A stretch of DNA of 64,000 bases. Source: Epithemia pelagica (taxonomy: Eukaryota; Bacillariophyta; Bacillariophyceae; Surirellales; Surirellaceae). The number at the start of each line of letters is the position of its first letter. The first letter of the stretch is position 1. Shown in pieces: positions 1-9,929 of the stretch. The position numbers were made by a program, and so were the translations under genes. The notes beneath the pieces were generated by a model, which had not been told where the DNA came from, searched no databases, and saw only the letters and a list, made by a program, of their open reading frames with translations. Location: NCBI GenBank assembly GCA_946965045.2, contig OX337231.1, positions 1,426,001-1,490,000 of the forward strand, written 5' to 3'.

Positions 1-707
1 ACCGGAGAATCGGGGGATTTGAGTTTGGGTGCAATCTGTGATGTCTGAGTCCCGAATGATCCAACACGAGTCAGCCTCCGGGTCCTCAAAATGAGACGTC
101 GTGGTTGTTTGGGGGTTTCAACAACGTGGATCAATCCAAAACAGGCTCACGAGGATCGACAATGAGGCTCTCACCAGTCAATTGCGGCGGAAGAGACCAC
201 ACGAGAGATCAACAGCAACAATTCAACGCATCAAAAGTCTAGACTTTGTTTCGTTTGCAACTTCAGGAACGCAATCGGTGTGGTTTGATACCTTTATTTT
301 TTTATGGAACAAATTAACACGCAACAAGATGATGCGAGAAAGCAAGTGAAAAAGACGCGACGAGAGTCCAGCTGTTGGACGTGTCGCAGATCTCGGAGTG
401 CATGCGCACTTGAAGTAAATCATTCGCATCTTGGGCGATTTTTCACTATACATTGAAAAGTAGAACAAAGATTTATTGGCACAGCGATCATATTGTACAC
501 AATAACGTATAGTGAATGGATAGTATGAAGCAGGAAGTACTTGAGCCTTAACACTAATCGACGTTGCTGTCGTCACCATTTTTCTGACATCTGGGTGACG
601 TCGGCATGGAAAATGGAAAATGGAAAATCGAGTTGACCTCTTTCGTCTTTATGACACAATCTATCTACCATCTACCATAGAAGCCACACCTTCAGGCAAT
701 CAACACA
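1..707. other. intergenic stretch, no supported gene
   Basis: Open frames here are short, lack family features and do not look like coding sequence. The only motif seen is a CRE-like TGACGTCG at 596-603, about 105 bases upstream of the start of the plastid-targeted gene that follows. Confidence 0.5.
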
Positions 708-1358
708 ATGCGTATCGCAGGTTTTACCGCTGTCGCCTTGTCCTTGGGATATGCTGCGGCATTTTCCGTCCCATCCCCGGCATCAAGCTCCAAGAATGCC
801 GCGTCCGCTCTCCAAATGGGATTGTTTGACGGTTTCCTTGGACAAGGATCCGGCAAAGATCAATTGGACGAACAATGGGAAGCCCAGCAAGAGATCCTGA
901 AAACCCGACGCAAACCACGTGAAGAGCGAGATGCATACTTCCGTAAGGTTCAAGAACAGCGTATGGATGCATCGCAGAAACAGAAGGACATGTGGTCATG
1001 GCAAACCAAAAAGTATGGCAAGGGTGAAGATCCAATCAACGAATGGCGCAAACAGCGTGAAAAGGGAACCATCTCGGACCTGGACAACCAATACGGAGAC
1101 CCGAAGAAAGTTGGAGGTATTCCTCTTCCAATGGCGTCTTTTGGTGTCGGCGGAGAGTTTGGCGTTGGTGGAAAATTTGACAATGGAGGACGATTTGATC
1201 TTCGTTTGCCGTATGCGGAACAAGGATATGTTGACGATGATGCTGACGTAATGGGGAAAATGGCTTCGTTCTTTGGTGGAAACAAGAAGAAAGAGAACAA
1301 ACCTGCTCCCACAGAGGAGAAAGAACCAGAGAAGAAGAAAGGGGGCTGGCCCTGGTAA
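708..1358 (+). CDS. plastid-targeted protein of unknown function
   Basis: The 216-residue protein starts with a signal peptide (about residues 1-19) that ends in AAAFSVP, an ASAFAP-like site with Phe at +1, followed by a Ser/Ala-rich transit segment. This is the bipartite leader that sends diatom proteins across the four plastid membranes. The mature part is charged and has no family I recognise. Residues 50-115 are rich in Lys/Arg/Glu/Gln (helical, with EQWEAQQEIL and WSWQTKKYGKG). Residues 130-155 form a Gly/Phe segment with FGVGGEFGVGGKF. The tail is Lys/Glu-rich and ends in GGWPW. The ATG at 708 has a good context and gives the complete leader. No intron is seen. It converges with the YaaA-like gene, whose stop lies 54 bases downstream. 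The targeting call is inference from the leader; the function is unknown. Confidence 0.8.
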   Translation: MRIAGFTAVALSLGYAAAFSVPSPASSSKNAASALQMGLFDGFLGQGSGKDQLDEQWEAQQEILKTRRKPREERDAYFRKVQEQRMDASQKQKDMWSWQTKKYGKGEDPINEWRKQREKGTISDLDNQYGDPKKVGGIPLPMASFGVGGEFGVGGKFDNGGRFDLRLPYAEQGYVDDDADVMGKMASFFGGNKKKENKPAPTEEKEPEKKKGGWPW

Positions 1359-1412
1359 ATAAATTTTGACTGGGCTCCCAATTGGAAAGATGCGTTGGTG
1401 ACGGGGCAGCTA

Positions 1413-2633
1413 TCACCGTTTCCGTTTGCTTCTGGTCTGCCTCTCGTTTTTTGTAGAATCTGAGGGTATTTCTGCGGTTGATCGCTTCCGGCTCTTGGTA
1501 TTCGCTGGTTGATCAGAAGGTTTAGCACTAGACGAAGACGATGATTTGGTTTTCCAGTTTTTGTCCCGATCAAATACTAGCGTGGTATCGTCCGAGTCTT
1601 TTTCCACAAAACGGTATCCTTCGTCCTGGAAATCTCGAACTTGTTGTAAGGTCGTCGCTTGAATGCGGGCTATATAGCGTGTCATGAGTCCCCTCGCTCG
1701 TTTGGCATAAATGGTGACAACGCGGCCTTGTTCCTGGAAAATGACTTTGACAAAGGTTGCCGGAGCACCTGAGTTGGAAGGTAAAAATTGAGTGGAATCG
1801 ACAGCAGACGAGTATTCATCACTTGCCAGATTCAATAGTATACCCTTTGTGACGGATCCTTGTCCCGGGGACACGCATGTGTCAGGCTCTGCCAATTCTT
1901 CCAGTAGCTGATTCGTCACTGGCGTTCTCCAATATTCGGCAAGTTTGGTCGGTTCTTGTCCTTTCGCTAATGCCTTGGACTTGCTCTTTGTTTCATCTTT
2001 TCCATCCTTGTCAGCAAGCAAACGGAGACCTTTTGTTCCCATTTCGAGACGGTAGGGTTGGATCACATCCAAAGGACGAAGCAATCCGTAAACAGGATCG
2101 ACAATACGGAGACTCTTTTGTAGCCACTCAAACTCATCCGAATTGCAGGTCGACGCTTGCAAACCCTGATACGCTGCACCGGAAAAGCAGAGGATACATG
2201 GTTTTGCATCTTCTTCGTCTGGATCGCCATCCTCTTGGGAAGTTTTCTCCTGTGCTCCATGTTCTCCATAGTAGTCCAGATCAAATTCGTCCCAATAGGC
2301 CTTTGATTTCGATCCCAGGGCTTTGGAGATTCCCAGTAGCTTCATGAGCTCACTTTCTGTCTTGTTCTTCATGGTACGTGCAATGGTCCGTGTTTTGGAT
2401 GCATGACGACACGACAGGGGTTGGGTCGGTGTCTTGTGTGGCAACGACTTGGCCTGCGTGGTGCCAAGAGGCGACAAATCCATTGTTTTGGCCGGGGACA
2501 AAATCATCATAATCTTGCACTTCTCCTCCTCATTCTCGGCATTACTGCTGCTGCGGTCGGCCACAGATTCTCCGGAATCCTCCTCCTTGTGGCTGCGATC
2601 CTTCAATGGGACTTTGCGCCGACGAAACGACAT
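1413..2633 (-). CDS. YaaA (DUF328/UPF0246) family protein with disordered ends
   Basis: The roughly 406-residue protein carries the YaaA family core: MMILSPAKTMDLSPL near residue 42, an ILCFSGAAYQGL segment, GLLRPLDVIQPYRLEMGTK in the middle, and IYAKRARGLMTRYI towards the end. Bacterial YaaA limits oxidative damage to DNA by lowering free iron during peroxide stress and is about 250 residues long. This copy is longer, with a Ser/Glu-rich N-terminal extension of about 40 residues and a C-terminal tail of about 60 residues rich in Lys, Arg and Ser that ends in RSKRKR and resembles a nuclear localisation signal. The ATG at 2633 begins MSFRRRKVPL. The frame stays open two codons further upstream, but the next possible start is not ATG. 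Family assignment is firm; nuclear location is inference. Confidence 0.88.
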   Translation of the reverse strand: MSFRRRKVPLKDRSHKEEDSGESVADRSSSNAENEEEKCKIMMILSPAKTMDLSPLGTTQAKSLPHKTPTQPLSCRHASKTRTIARTMKNKTESELMKLLGISKALGSKSKAYWDEFDLDYYGEHGAQEKTSQEDGDPDEEDAKPCILCFSGAAYQGLQASTCNSDEFEWLQKSLRIVDPVYGLLRPLDVIQPYRLEMGTKGLRLLADKDGKDETKSKSKALAKGQEPTKLAEYWRTPVTNQLLEELAEPDTCVSPGQGSVTKGILLNLASDEYSSAVDSTQFLPSNSGAPATFVKVIFQEQGRVVTIYAKRARGLMTRYIARIQATTLQQVRDFQDEGYRFVEKDSDDTTLVFDRDKNWKTKSSSSSSAKPSDQPANTKSRKRSTAEIPSDSTKNERQTRSKRKR

Positions 2634-3043
2634 GATCAATGAGATCTTTGGTAAGGTTACGCCCCTTCAACCACGTAACGCGTACTCCTAGCATTACGCG
2701 GTAGAGGACGACTGAGTTTCGTAATGGGTAGACTACCTATGATAGGTGGCAGTACACTATAGATAGTCATAGAACCTCGACGATGAGCTCCTGCTTCCGA
2801 AGTGGAACGGATCGCTCGAAAATCTTTCCGTATCCTCGAAAACTTCCACCGGAAAGTCTTTGCGAGAAATGGTTTCGGTACGTAGTTGCAGTCATCTCAC
2901 AGCTGAAGGATTGGATTGAACTTGATTTAGTCTCCTACCAGCCTCTGGTTGTGACGGCTCTTTTTCGGCCGAACTCTCATCCCTTCCGCAGCACCGAACA
3001 AACGTGCTAACCCTGCAGCGAAGACACCCAAGAAGATCCAACA
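2634..3043. other. intergenic, no supported gene
   Basis: About 400 bases between the divergently placed YaaA-like gene and the Crinkler-like remnant. One copy of the recurrent 8-mer TACTCCTA is at 2683-2690. Nothing else could be supported. Confidence 0.4.
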
Positions 3044-4590
3044 ATGGCGGACAAGAATCAATCCCCAGCGCAGATTGGGTCCAAACGAAACATTGAGGGT
3101 CTTGCGGCTCCTTCTCCGCGGACATTTTCGTCTCGTGGACGTCGTTTTCTGGACGCAATCCTGGTGGAACCGCAGTCGTTAGCGGCGACGCATCCTGAGC
3201 TGTGCTTCCTATTCCGAAGGATTCCCCATCCGGCGATCGGGGACACCACGGTCGATATCATCATTCGCGAAGCGGATTGGAATTTTTGGAAGGCATGCAT
3301 TGCCGAGTTGGAGGATCCCGACCCCCAGAAAATACGCAAGCGCGTGGCGGTGATCGGGTCCCCGGGGGTCGGCAAGTCAACGACGGCTCTCTTTCTCATC
3401 CGACGCCTCTTGGAGATGACGAAAACTGTCGTTTATAGAATGAAAGGAACTGCCGGGAATTATGTCATATTCAACCCTCATAATGGTAGTAACTCGCCGG
3501 TGGTGACAGAGGTACCAGGAGCCACGCCCGAGACAGGGATTCCTCCTCTCAAGAACAGGGAGACGTACTTCATTATCGACCCTGGCGTCACAACAACAAA
3601 CTGCAACCCAGATCCAAATGTCAAGGCCAAAGTTCTGATCGTTGCGTCACCTGATGAGCGTCATTGGGGTGGGAACACATTCCCTAAAGACCAGCCAGGT
3701 TGGCCGGGAGGTTTGTACTGGTATTTTCCACCCTGGTCTCTGTAAGAGCTACAGTCAGCAGGAAGCCTACTGTTGCCCCCCATCGCATCTGATCAGATTC
3801 AGCACATGTTTTCTATTTTCGGAGGAATCCCTAGACAGGTTTTCAGGCCGGCATATTCCAAACAGAATAGCAAAGTACTTAAAACGAAGGTCGAAGCTCT
3901 GTCGGAGACGCACGCAAGAAACCTTGTCTCGGGCCGCTTCAACGTTCACGCAAATTTTGGAGCAGATCAAACGCACGGTGGCATAGCAATTTTCACACCG
4001 ACTGATGATTATGAAGATTTTGTTGTATCCCTCGCGTCGGTCTCTGTTGGAAATTGGGTACGATCGTACTTTTGGGGCGCTATCTGGGCCGACCTCGCCT
4101 TGTATCTGACTCCTACTGCTTGGCAATTGCTTGAAAGCTACTCAATGGAGGCCATGATGAGGACCAACCAATACACTGCACGCCATTGTGTGGGCAAATC
4201 AGACAAACTCTATGTGCAGACCTTTGCACTGGAGTTTGGAGGTTGTACTTCAAAATCATTTCAATATGAGTGTTCGCCAGCTGTGAAGGATGGCAGCGAC
4301 AATGTGCTATTTTTCTCCTCGAATCGACAGCATCGCTGTACGACATGATCTTCAAGAGAGATTCAACATTTTACGCCATCCAAGTGACAATTGGTCGAAA
4401 CCACGATGCCACGCAGGCACAAATTGAAGAGCTCGCACAACTACTGCAGATCGGACACGGTGGACGAGAGCTGAAACTCATTTATGCCGTGCACGAAGCC
4501 CTATTTGACGGGTTTGCGACTAATATAGTGCAGCCAAAGAGTCCACCTGGGGTATCAATCTATCATTTGTCTTTGCGCCAAAGTCTATAG
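3044..4590 (+). pseudogene. Crinkler/RHS-like P-loop ATPase, decayed
   Basis: The first open segment (3044-3745, 233 residues) has a Walker A motif GSPGVGKST at residues 105-113, followed by VVYRMKGTAGNY and a Walker B-like TYFIIDPG near residue 175. This layout is typical of Crinkler (CRN) and trypanosomatid RHS proteins. The frame is broken by TAA at 3743-3745, directly after WYFPPWSL. It continues in the same frame through FGGIPRQVF, a motif that in these families follows the ATPase core by about 40 residues. A second break near 4320 shifts the frame; the last part (to 4590) contains YDMIFKRDSTFYAIQVTIG, resembling the nuclease-like C-terminal region. No good splice pair explains the TAA, so I read it as a nonsense change plus a frameshift. 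Crinklers are known as secreted effectors in oomycetes and as widespread proteins elsewhere. There is no LxLFLAK leader here. The role in this organism is unknown. Confidence 0.7.
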
Positions 4591-4639
4591 TGCACTTTAA
4601 TAAGCTGTTGGTGAAGTTACTACAACACGCATCACCAGG

Positions 4640-6122
4640 ATGGTGTCTGTCAAGTCGCTCGGAGCAATCATACCGGTACCAGTACACACCGACACCGACA
4701 ATATTCAACCATCCGTTGTGGACTGGTTGGGCTGTTTTCGTCGCATGGTCGGGATATTCCTACTAAGGTCTACGTAAGTGAACTTCTTTACATGGCTAAA
4801 TCCCGTTACTGATCGATCCGAGGTCGCCCGAGCCGCATTCCATCACGTGGATTACGGAGTTCAATGAAGCGTCCGTCGAACTCGCTTTCAACAATGTGGA
4901 GGAGGAAGGGACGAAGGCGCACCCCCACATTGTGTACGTCAACCAATCATGTCCGGAACGCACCGTAAAGTTTGACGTTCAGCTGGTCCACGACATGGAG
5001 CATCCTTGTGCTCCAATGCTGGTCATCACATTCGATTGAAGGTTCCCCCGATGGACATCAACAAGTATACGATGACCGTCCCCTCCCCGATTTCCTTCAT
5101 GGCCACGTCCTCCTTTTCCAGACTCCCTGGACCGACTACTGGAAGGCAGATACCGATCATTGCTGCAGCGGCAAAATCAAGGACCATTGTGTTGACGACA
5201 AGCAATCGCAAATTGAGACGGGACGCTGGCCAACCTCTTGACAATTATGAGCCGGCACGAGGAGTTGCCACTGATTGGTTACATTCCCATGGGTTCAGGT
5301 AATGGAGTAGGATCTGTAGTGGGATGTGGTCAGTTTTCTTTCTTTCGACCGACGGCGGCGACGCGAGAAACAGTTTCTCGATGTACTAGAGGCCTTGCAC
5401 GAAATTGGTCATGCAACGAAGATCTCGACGACATTGATGTTGTGGACCTGCCCATGATACAAGTGACGTTGACGGAAATGACTTATGGTACACCCATGAA
5501 TGAGCTGTGTTTCTTTGCCGGCGTGGGCTTTGACTCGATGATGTTGGACGATTTTCGCCAGATCAAGGCGTGGTCGCGCCGAACCGGGGTCTTGAAGAAT
5601 ATCTTGTCGTCCGTGGCGGGTTATTGCGTCGCTCTCGTAGTTCGGACCCTGCCCCAAGCTGTGTTATGTGGACAGCATCTTGTGAAAGTAAAGGTCACAT
5701 CGAATGATTCCGAGTGCGTTTGGATCGATCATCGACGAGGAGATGTTATGAGAAAGTGTGGCAGTGGTACCCTATTTGAGGGCGTTACCGGTATCCTGGA
5801 GATCCAGTGCTCAGGTCCGAGACGTATCATGAGTCTGGCCTGTGGACAGATCCAAAGGCGCATACAGCGAGGGTCCATCGTCCTTGACAAGAAGTGGTTC
5901 GTAGTAGGTCTTGCGCCAAAAATCCTTCTTGGCAGGAGGTACCACTACAAGTTTATTGTCATCAGCCACACGCCCAGCTCCATCGCATCCCTCCCGGCCA
6001 CTGCCGGTGTCCCTCCAGCCATCAGATCGACAGCACCAATTGAGGAAGCCGAGGTTTCCTTGAAAGCCAAGAAATTAAAGTCTTCTCGGAACCTTCACTC
6101 ATGGTATCGCGAACTGGGGTGA
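4640..6122 (+). pseudogene. diacylglycerol/sphingosine kinase-like gene, probably broken
   Basis: Residues encoded from 5217 match a DAGK/sphingosine kinase catalytic domain: DGTLANLLTIM, then PLIGYIPMGSGNGVGSVVG (the nucleotide-binding GSGN loop), ELCFFAGVGFDSMMLDDF, and GTLFEGVTGILEI further on. The family motif before this point is GGDGT. Here the codon just before DGT (5214-5216) is TGA where glycine is expected. Upstream, a start at 4640 opens about 44 codons to an apparent donor at 4774 (GTAAGTG). A separate open stretch (about 4842-5039) contains WITEFNEASVELAFNN and ends in another TGA in the same frame as the kinase. Frame breaks every 100-200 bases and no consistent splice model suggest decay rather than many introns. 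The catalytic frame ends at 6122; an open frame to 6487 may be a shifted remnant of its tail. A heavily spliced live gene is not ruled out. Confidence 0.6.
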
Positions 6123-6699
6123 AATACATCGCCGGATTTGTCTTCGGCCAGGGTGCGCGTTTTACTCACCGCCAGCACGGCGATACGCACCGGCACAAAG
6201 TCGCGGGTTTCGTCTATGGCTCATTTCGTCTCCTGCAGTGCGGCCCTTCTTGGAGGCGGCACGAGTTGAGCGTCTCGCCCGAGACTGGGTGCGGCATTGA
6301 CAATCTGGAAATAATCAAGCGGGTGGAAGACTTGAAAATGAGTGCAACTACGATTTTCCTCCAAGATGAAGAGAAAAGACCCATCGCTCGATCTGTTCTT
6401 CGAGAGATGCCCAACGGACACATCCGAGTTGAGGCAACCTTTGGGCTACCCAATTTTGGTAAAGAAAGTGACTCAGACCAACATTGACAAGAACGAGGAT
6501 TGAAAAGTATACATACGGATCCACTAAGTAATATTTAACGTTATGCTATGGTTAGGCATGAAAGTTCGAAGATAAACGGGTATCCTCGACAGAAGCGAAG
6601 ATACTATGTAATATTCTTGGCGGCAAAAGTGCTCTCCATGTGAACACTTTGTCGCGAAGAGGGATCATCACACTCCAGCAGGAGAGATCAAAAAGCAGG

Positions 6700-7797
6700 T
6701 CAATCATCGGCAACATCTAGTTCATCAGCTTGGTCATTTTCTTTCTTGTCCTTTTTCCATAGTTCAATTATGTCGCCATCCTTCATACCCAGTGCCAAAG
6801 GAGTATCTTCAGGAGAAATCACTTTACCATGAAACCTCATGCCTATGGAAGAAGATGGAATTTCGATTTGTGCGGCTGCACCTGCTAGGAGGGGCTTGAT
6901 TTTCTTGGCCTTCGCGAACAAGAAGACGTACTCTGTAGCAGATCCAGCCAAAATGGCTTTGATGGTTATTTTTTTAGGCGGTGTTCCCGGTTCTTCTTCT
7001 TGTTTCGCATTTTCAGGCGTAGTTCCACGTGTCTCTTCTGGTGTAACAGGGACCTCTTCTGTTTGGGAGTTTTGTTGCGGCGTAGCGGGTGCTTCTGTTT
7101 TGGGTTGACAACGAGCTTGAGTCGGCGAGATATGATTTAACCAGAGATCCTCGTCATACGCTTCTCCAAACTTTTCCTTTAATGCCGTTCGGGTGGCGTC
7201 ATCTCTCTGCTTTTGCTTGTTTTCATCTGCGTACAGCTCTAATTCTCGAGATCGACCGATGAAATGACCACAGAGAAAAAGGCAATCGTGAATATAATTT
7301 GTAGTGTCCAGAATGTGTTCTTGCCACATGCGGTCCACATCCACACTGCACGGATAAAATTTCTCTGTGATATCGCAATCATCATCCAAGTTCTCGGAAA
7401 CTTTGTCTTCTACAAGAGACAAGTACTGTCTGTATCCACTCAAAACACGTCTTGCGTAGGCCTCATTCCACTTGTATTTCTTCATACAGCTCATGACAAG
7501 TGGTGTGGCTCCTTGTCCTTTTCCATTCTTCAAGCAGCTGAAAAAACTGAGATCCACCATCCACCAAAAATCTCGAATCAGATACGGAGTGGTACGATGA
7601 GGCAATGAAATGTGTACACGATCGTCAGACCCGAGTTGATGATCTGCTGTTGTCGAAGAAAAGGGGTCCACCTGGATGATTGATCCCTCACTAGCATCTC
7701 CATTTGGGGTTCCAATCCGACGCCTTTTGTTCGAGTCCACCGAAACCACCGCTGCCTCGGGCTGCGGCTGGTCGTGAGAGATATCTCCCAATGACAT
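6700..7797 (-). CDS. GRDP-like protein with C-terminal ubiquitin-like domain
   Basis: The 365-residue protein has a central helical region with VDVDRMWQEHILDTTNYIHDC. This resembles the signature of glycine-rich-domain (GRDP/DUF1399) proteins, in which a conserved W-x-x-H segment is followed by a Tyr and a Cys. Residues about 275-355 (ITIKAILAG ... GMRFHGKVISPEDTPLALGMKDGDIIELW) look like a ubiquitin/SUMO-like beta-grasp fold of the Rad60-SLD type. A Pro/Thr/Glu/Gln-rich linker (about 220-275) separates the two parts. A basic NKRRR near residue 24 could act in nuclear import. The start used is the ATG at 7797; the frame is open a little further upstream without an earlier ATG. It faces away from the J-protein gene across about 500 bases. 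Function is unknown; the ubiquitin-like end suggests a role in SUMO or ubiquitin contacts (inference). Confidence 0.72.
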   Translation of the reverse strand: MSLGDISHDQPQPEAAVVSVDSNKRRRIGTPNGDASEGSIIQVDPFSSTTADHQLGSDDRVHISLPHRTTPYLIRDFWWMVDLSFFSCLKNGKGQGATPLVMSCMKKYKWNEAYARRVLSGYRQYLSLVEDKVSENLDDDCDITEKFYPCSVDVDRMWQEHILDTTNYIHDCLFLCGHFIGRSRELELYADENKQKQRDDATRTALKEKFGEAYDEDLWLNHISPTQARCQPKTEAPATPQQNSQTEEVPVTPEETRGTTPENAKQEEEPGTPPKKITIKAILAGSATEYVFLFAKAKKIKPLLAGAAAQIEIPSSSIGMRFHGKVISPEDTPLALGMKDGDIIELWKKDKKENDQADELDVADD

Positions 7798-7996
7798 TTT
7801 GGTTGCTCCAACGTCCAATCTATGAGTTCCGAAAGCTCTTCCTGTACCCGTTTGTTCTCAAGGAGAATGCCGCTTTGTTGACAATGGAGGATGTCACTTG
7901 AATGAGCTGTCTGTGCAAACAGTGCGAACAGGATTTCAGATTTTTCCGCGTTGGGCGATCCAGGGAATCCAGAGTCGGCGATATGCTCCTAAGCGG

Positions 7997-8004
7997 TGAC
8001 GTCA
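7997..8004. promoter_or_regulatory. CRE palindrome TGACGTCA between divergent genes
   Basis: A perfect TGACGTCA lies 200 bases upstream of the GRDP-like start and 300 bases upstream of the J-protein start. bZIP factors of the CREB/ATF type bind this site, and TGACGT-type elements act as CO2/cAMP-responsive sites in the diatom Phaeodactylum. Function here is inference. Confidence 0.35.
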
Positions 8005-8303
8005 AAAATAAATAGTAAAATCTTTCGGCAAGTTTTCATTCAAAAATGGGTATGGGACGCTCAGAGTGAATTGTAGTCCCCAAGCCCAAAGAGCCCATTT
8101 CGGCTCCAGCTCCAACTCCATCCCAGGGAGTGTCGCTGTTCCCAGTTCAGATCCCGGTGCAATACCATATCGCAGTCATATTGTCTATGCGCGGACAGAC
8201 GGCCGCACATAGATTATGTCACGACATGAATCTCCCACCATCGCCGCACAACCGCACACACGTCTGTATTGTGGTCGCAGTACAACTTTATTGGCGGGTC
8301 AAA

Positions 8304-9605
8304 ATGATGACAGTGCCCAAGATGAATCGGCTTCACCGCTTGTCCTTGCTATGCGCGGCAGTGATGCTTGTCGTCGTTGCAACCATGGTAGAGCCAATCC
8401 GTGCACAAGAGGAGGGGTCATCGATTCCTCCTCAAACTGGGGATAATACTGTAAAGTCGGAAGCCCCACCTGGCACTGCAAGCGACGACCAACAAGAAGA
8501 AACACCCCAAAGACCAAAGGAAGTGATTGAAGATAACTTTGATGCAAGCAATCGAAACTGGGGTTCCTATTACGACCCTAAAAATATTTTTTGTGGCGAG
8601 TATGACTGCTACAAGATTTTGGGATTCGACTATGATTCATTTGGCAAAAGCCCTCCCGACACCAAACTAATCACCAAACGCTACCGAAAGCTGTCGCGTG
8701 AATGGCATCCTGATAAATCCAAGCACAAAGATGCTAAGGAGCGATTTGTCAAGATTGCCCGTGCCTATGAAGTCCTGACAGATGTTGAAGTAAGGAAAGA
8801 GTATGACTCGATGAGGTTTAATCAAGAAGCCTACTTTGCCAAGTATGGAACATCCGTCTTGTGGTCCTACGCCCCTAAATCAGATCTTACCATGGTGGTC
8901 TTATTGATCTTCACGATAGCCAATATCGTTTCATGGTTTTCACAACAACATCGGTGGCAGATGGTGGCCAATCGTCTCATCAAGGCAGCTGTGGAGGACT
9001 GGACTACGGCACAAGGAGGAAGTCCCGAAAGTAAAGATTTAAGAGAGCGCGCTCTTTCTATCCTCTATGAGAAAAATGAGAAGAACGGAGATTCCAGCAA
9101 CGTCAACAACACGTCAACCGAATCGAACGCCAATAGCAAGAAATCGAAAAAGGAAAAGCAGAAAGGCTCCAAGAAAGTGTCTGGAAGGGAGAAAAAGAAA
9201 ATGGAAGAAGAAGCATTGTTCCCTGTAGTAAAAGCGTTGGTGAATGAAATGCATGACTTTGGGGGTGGTTTCCACAAGCCAACATGGCGTGATTTGCTGA
9301 TTGTAACCCTTGCGAAAGCTCCCTTTGGAATAACTGCTGCCGTTTTCTGGAACATGAAGTACTATATTCGACGACTCCAGAAACTGGAGCTTAATAAAGA
9401 AGAACGGCAGGTTTTGACGAAACGTGCAGTGGGTCCTGTGATTTGGGATACCAAGTCAGATGAGGAACGAGAGGAAATGATGAAACGAGACCTTTGGGTC
9501 CTCTCAAACTTGGCTGAATGGGAAGAAGAGCAAGAAGTCAAGAACCTGAGCTCTGCTGAACAAAAGCAGTACGCAAAACTGAAGAAGAAAGGTAAACTGG
9601 AGTAG
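8304..9605 (+). CDS. DNAJC25: ER membrane J-domain protein, DNAJC25-like
   Basis: The 433-residue product begins MMTVPKMNRL with a signal peptide ending near EPIRAQEEG. The J domain spans about residues 100-170 (DCYKILGF ... YRKLSREWHPDKS ... RAYEVLTDVEVRKEYD) and has the HPD triad at 135-137, which stimulates Hsp70 ATPase. The helix I-II loop is longer than usual. Downstream are NQEAYFAKYGTSVLWSYAPK, a membrane segment (about 194-212, MVVLLIFTIANIVSW), a Lys-rich region and a second hydrophobic stretch (LLIVTLAKAPFGITAAVFW). This order, with the J domain in the lumen followed by membrane spans, matches DNAJC25. The frame is open upstream to 8130, but only this ATG pair (8304/8307) gives a signal peptide and it has a purine at -3. 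Predicted partner: luminal Hsp70 (BiP). Confidence 0.85.
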   Translation: MMTVPKMNRLHRLSLLCAAVMLVVVATMVEPIRAQEEGSSIPPQTGDNTVKSEAPPGTASDDQQEETPQRPKEVIEDNFDASNRNWGSYYDPKNIFCGEYDCYKILGFDYDSFGKSPPDTKLITKRYRKLSREWHPDKSKHKDAKERFVKIARAYEVLTDVEVRKEYDSMRFNQEAYFAKYGTSVLWSYAPKSDLTMVVLLIFTIANIVSWFSQQHRWQMVANRLIKAAVEDWTTAQGGSPESKDLRERALSILYEKNEKNGDSSNVNNTSTESNANSKKSKKEKQKGSKKVSGREKKKMEEEALFPVVKALVNEMHDFGGGFHKPTWRDLLIVTLAKAPFGITAAVFWNMKYYIRRLQKLELNKEERQVLTKRAVGPVIWDTKSDEEREEMMKRDLWVLSNLAEWEEEQEVKNLSSAEQKQYAKLKKKGKLE

Positions 9606-9929
9606 ATTCTCTTACCCTTTCGGTCAAGCAGGAGAGACTAAGTAATGGAAATGTTTAACGTAGGAGAAAATGTTGCAGTAACAAGGGAAACTTTCCTTAT
9701 CATTGTACGTTCCTTATCATGGCATCCCTACAAAATTCCCATTCATTTGCATTGGGCTCTTTAGTAATTTGGTGTTACGTCTATGACAAATGAAATCGTT
9801 GTTCTTTTGCTACGGCTACCTGCTGAGTGGTACAGCTTGCCCTCGTCGTGCCCATCACAGATCAGATCGCGGTATTTTCATCTTGTTTATGACAACGAAA
9901 GCCAGGGGACGCATTCATCTGCCACCGTG

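Noticed and set aside
223-579. Minus-strand frame of 118 codons
   Set aside because: No leader, no motif and poor coding character. It is probably chance in an AT-rich upstream region.
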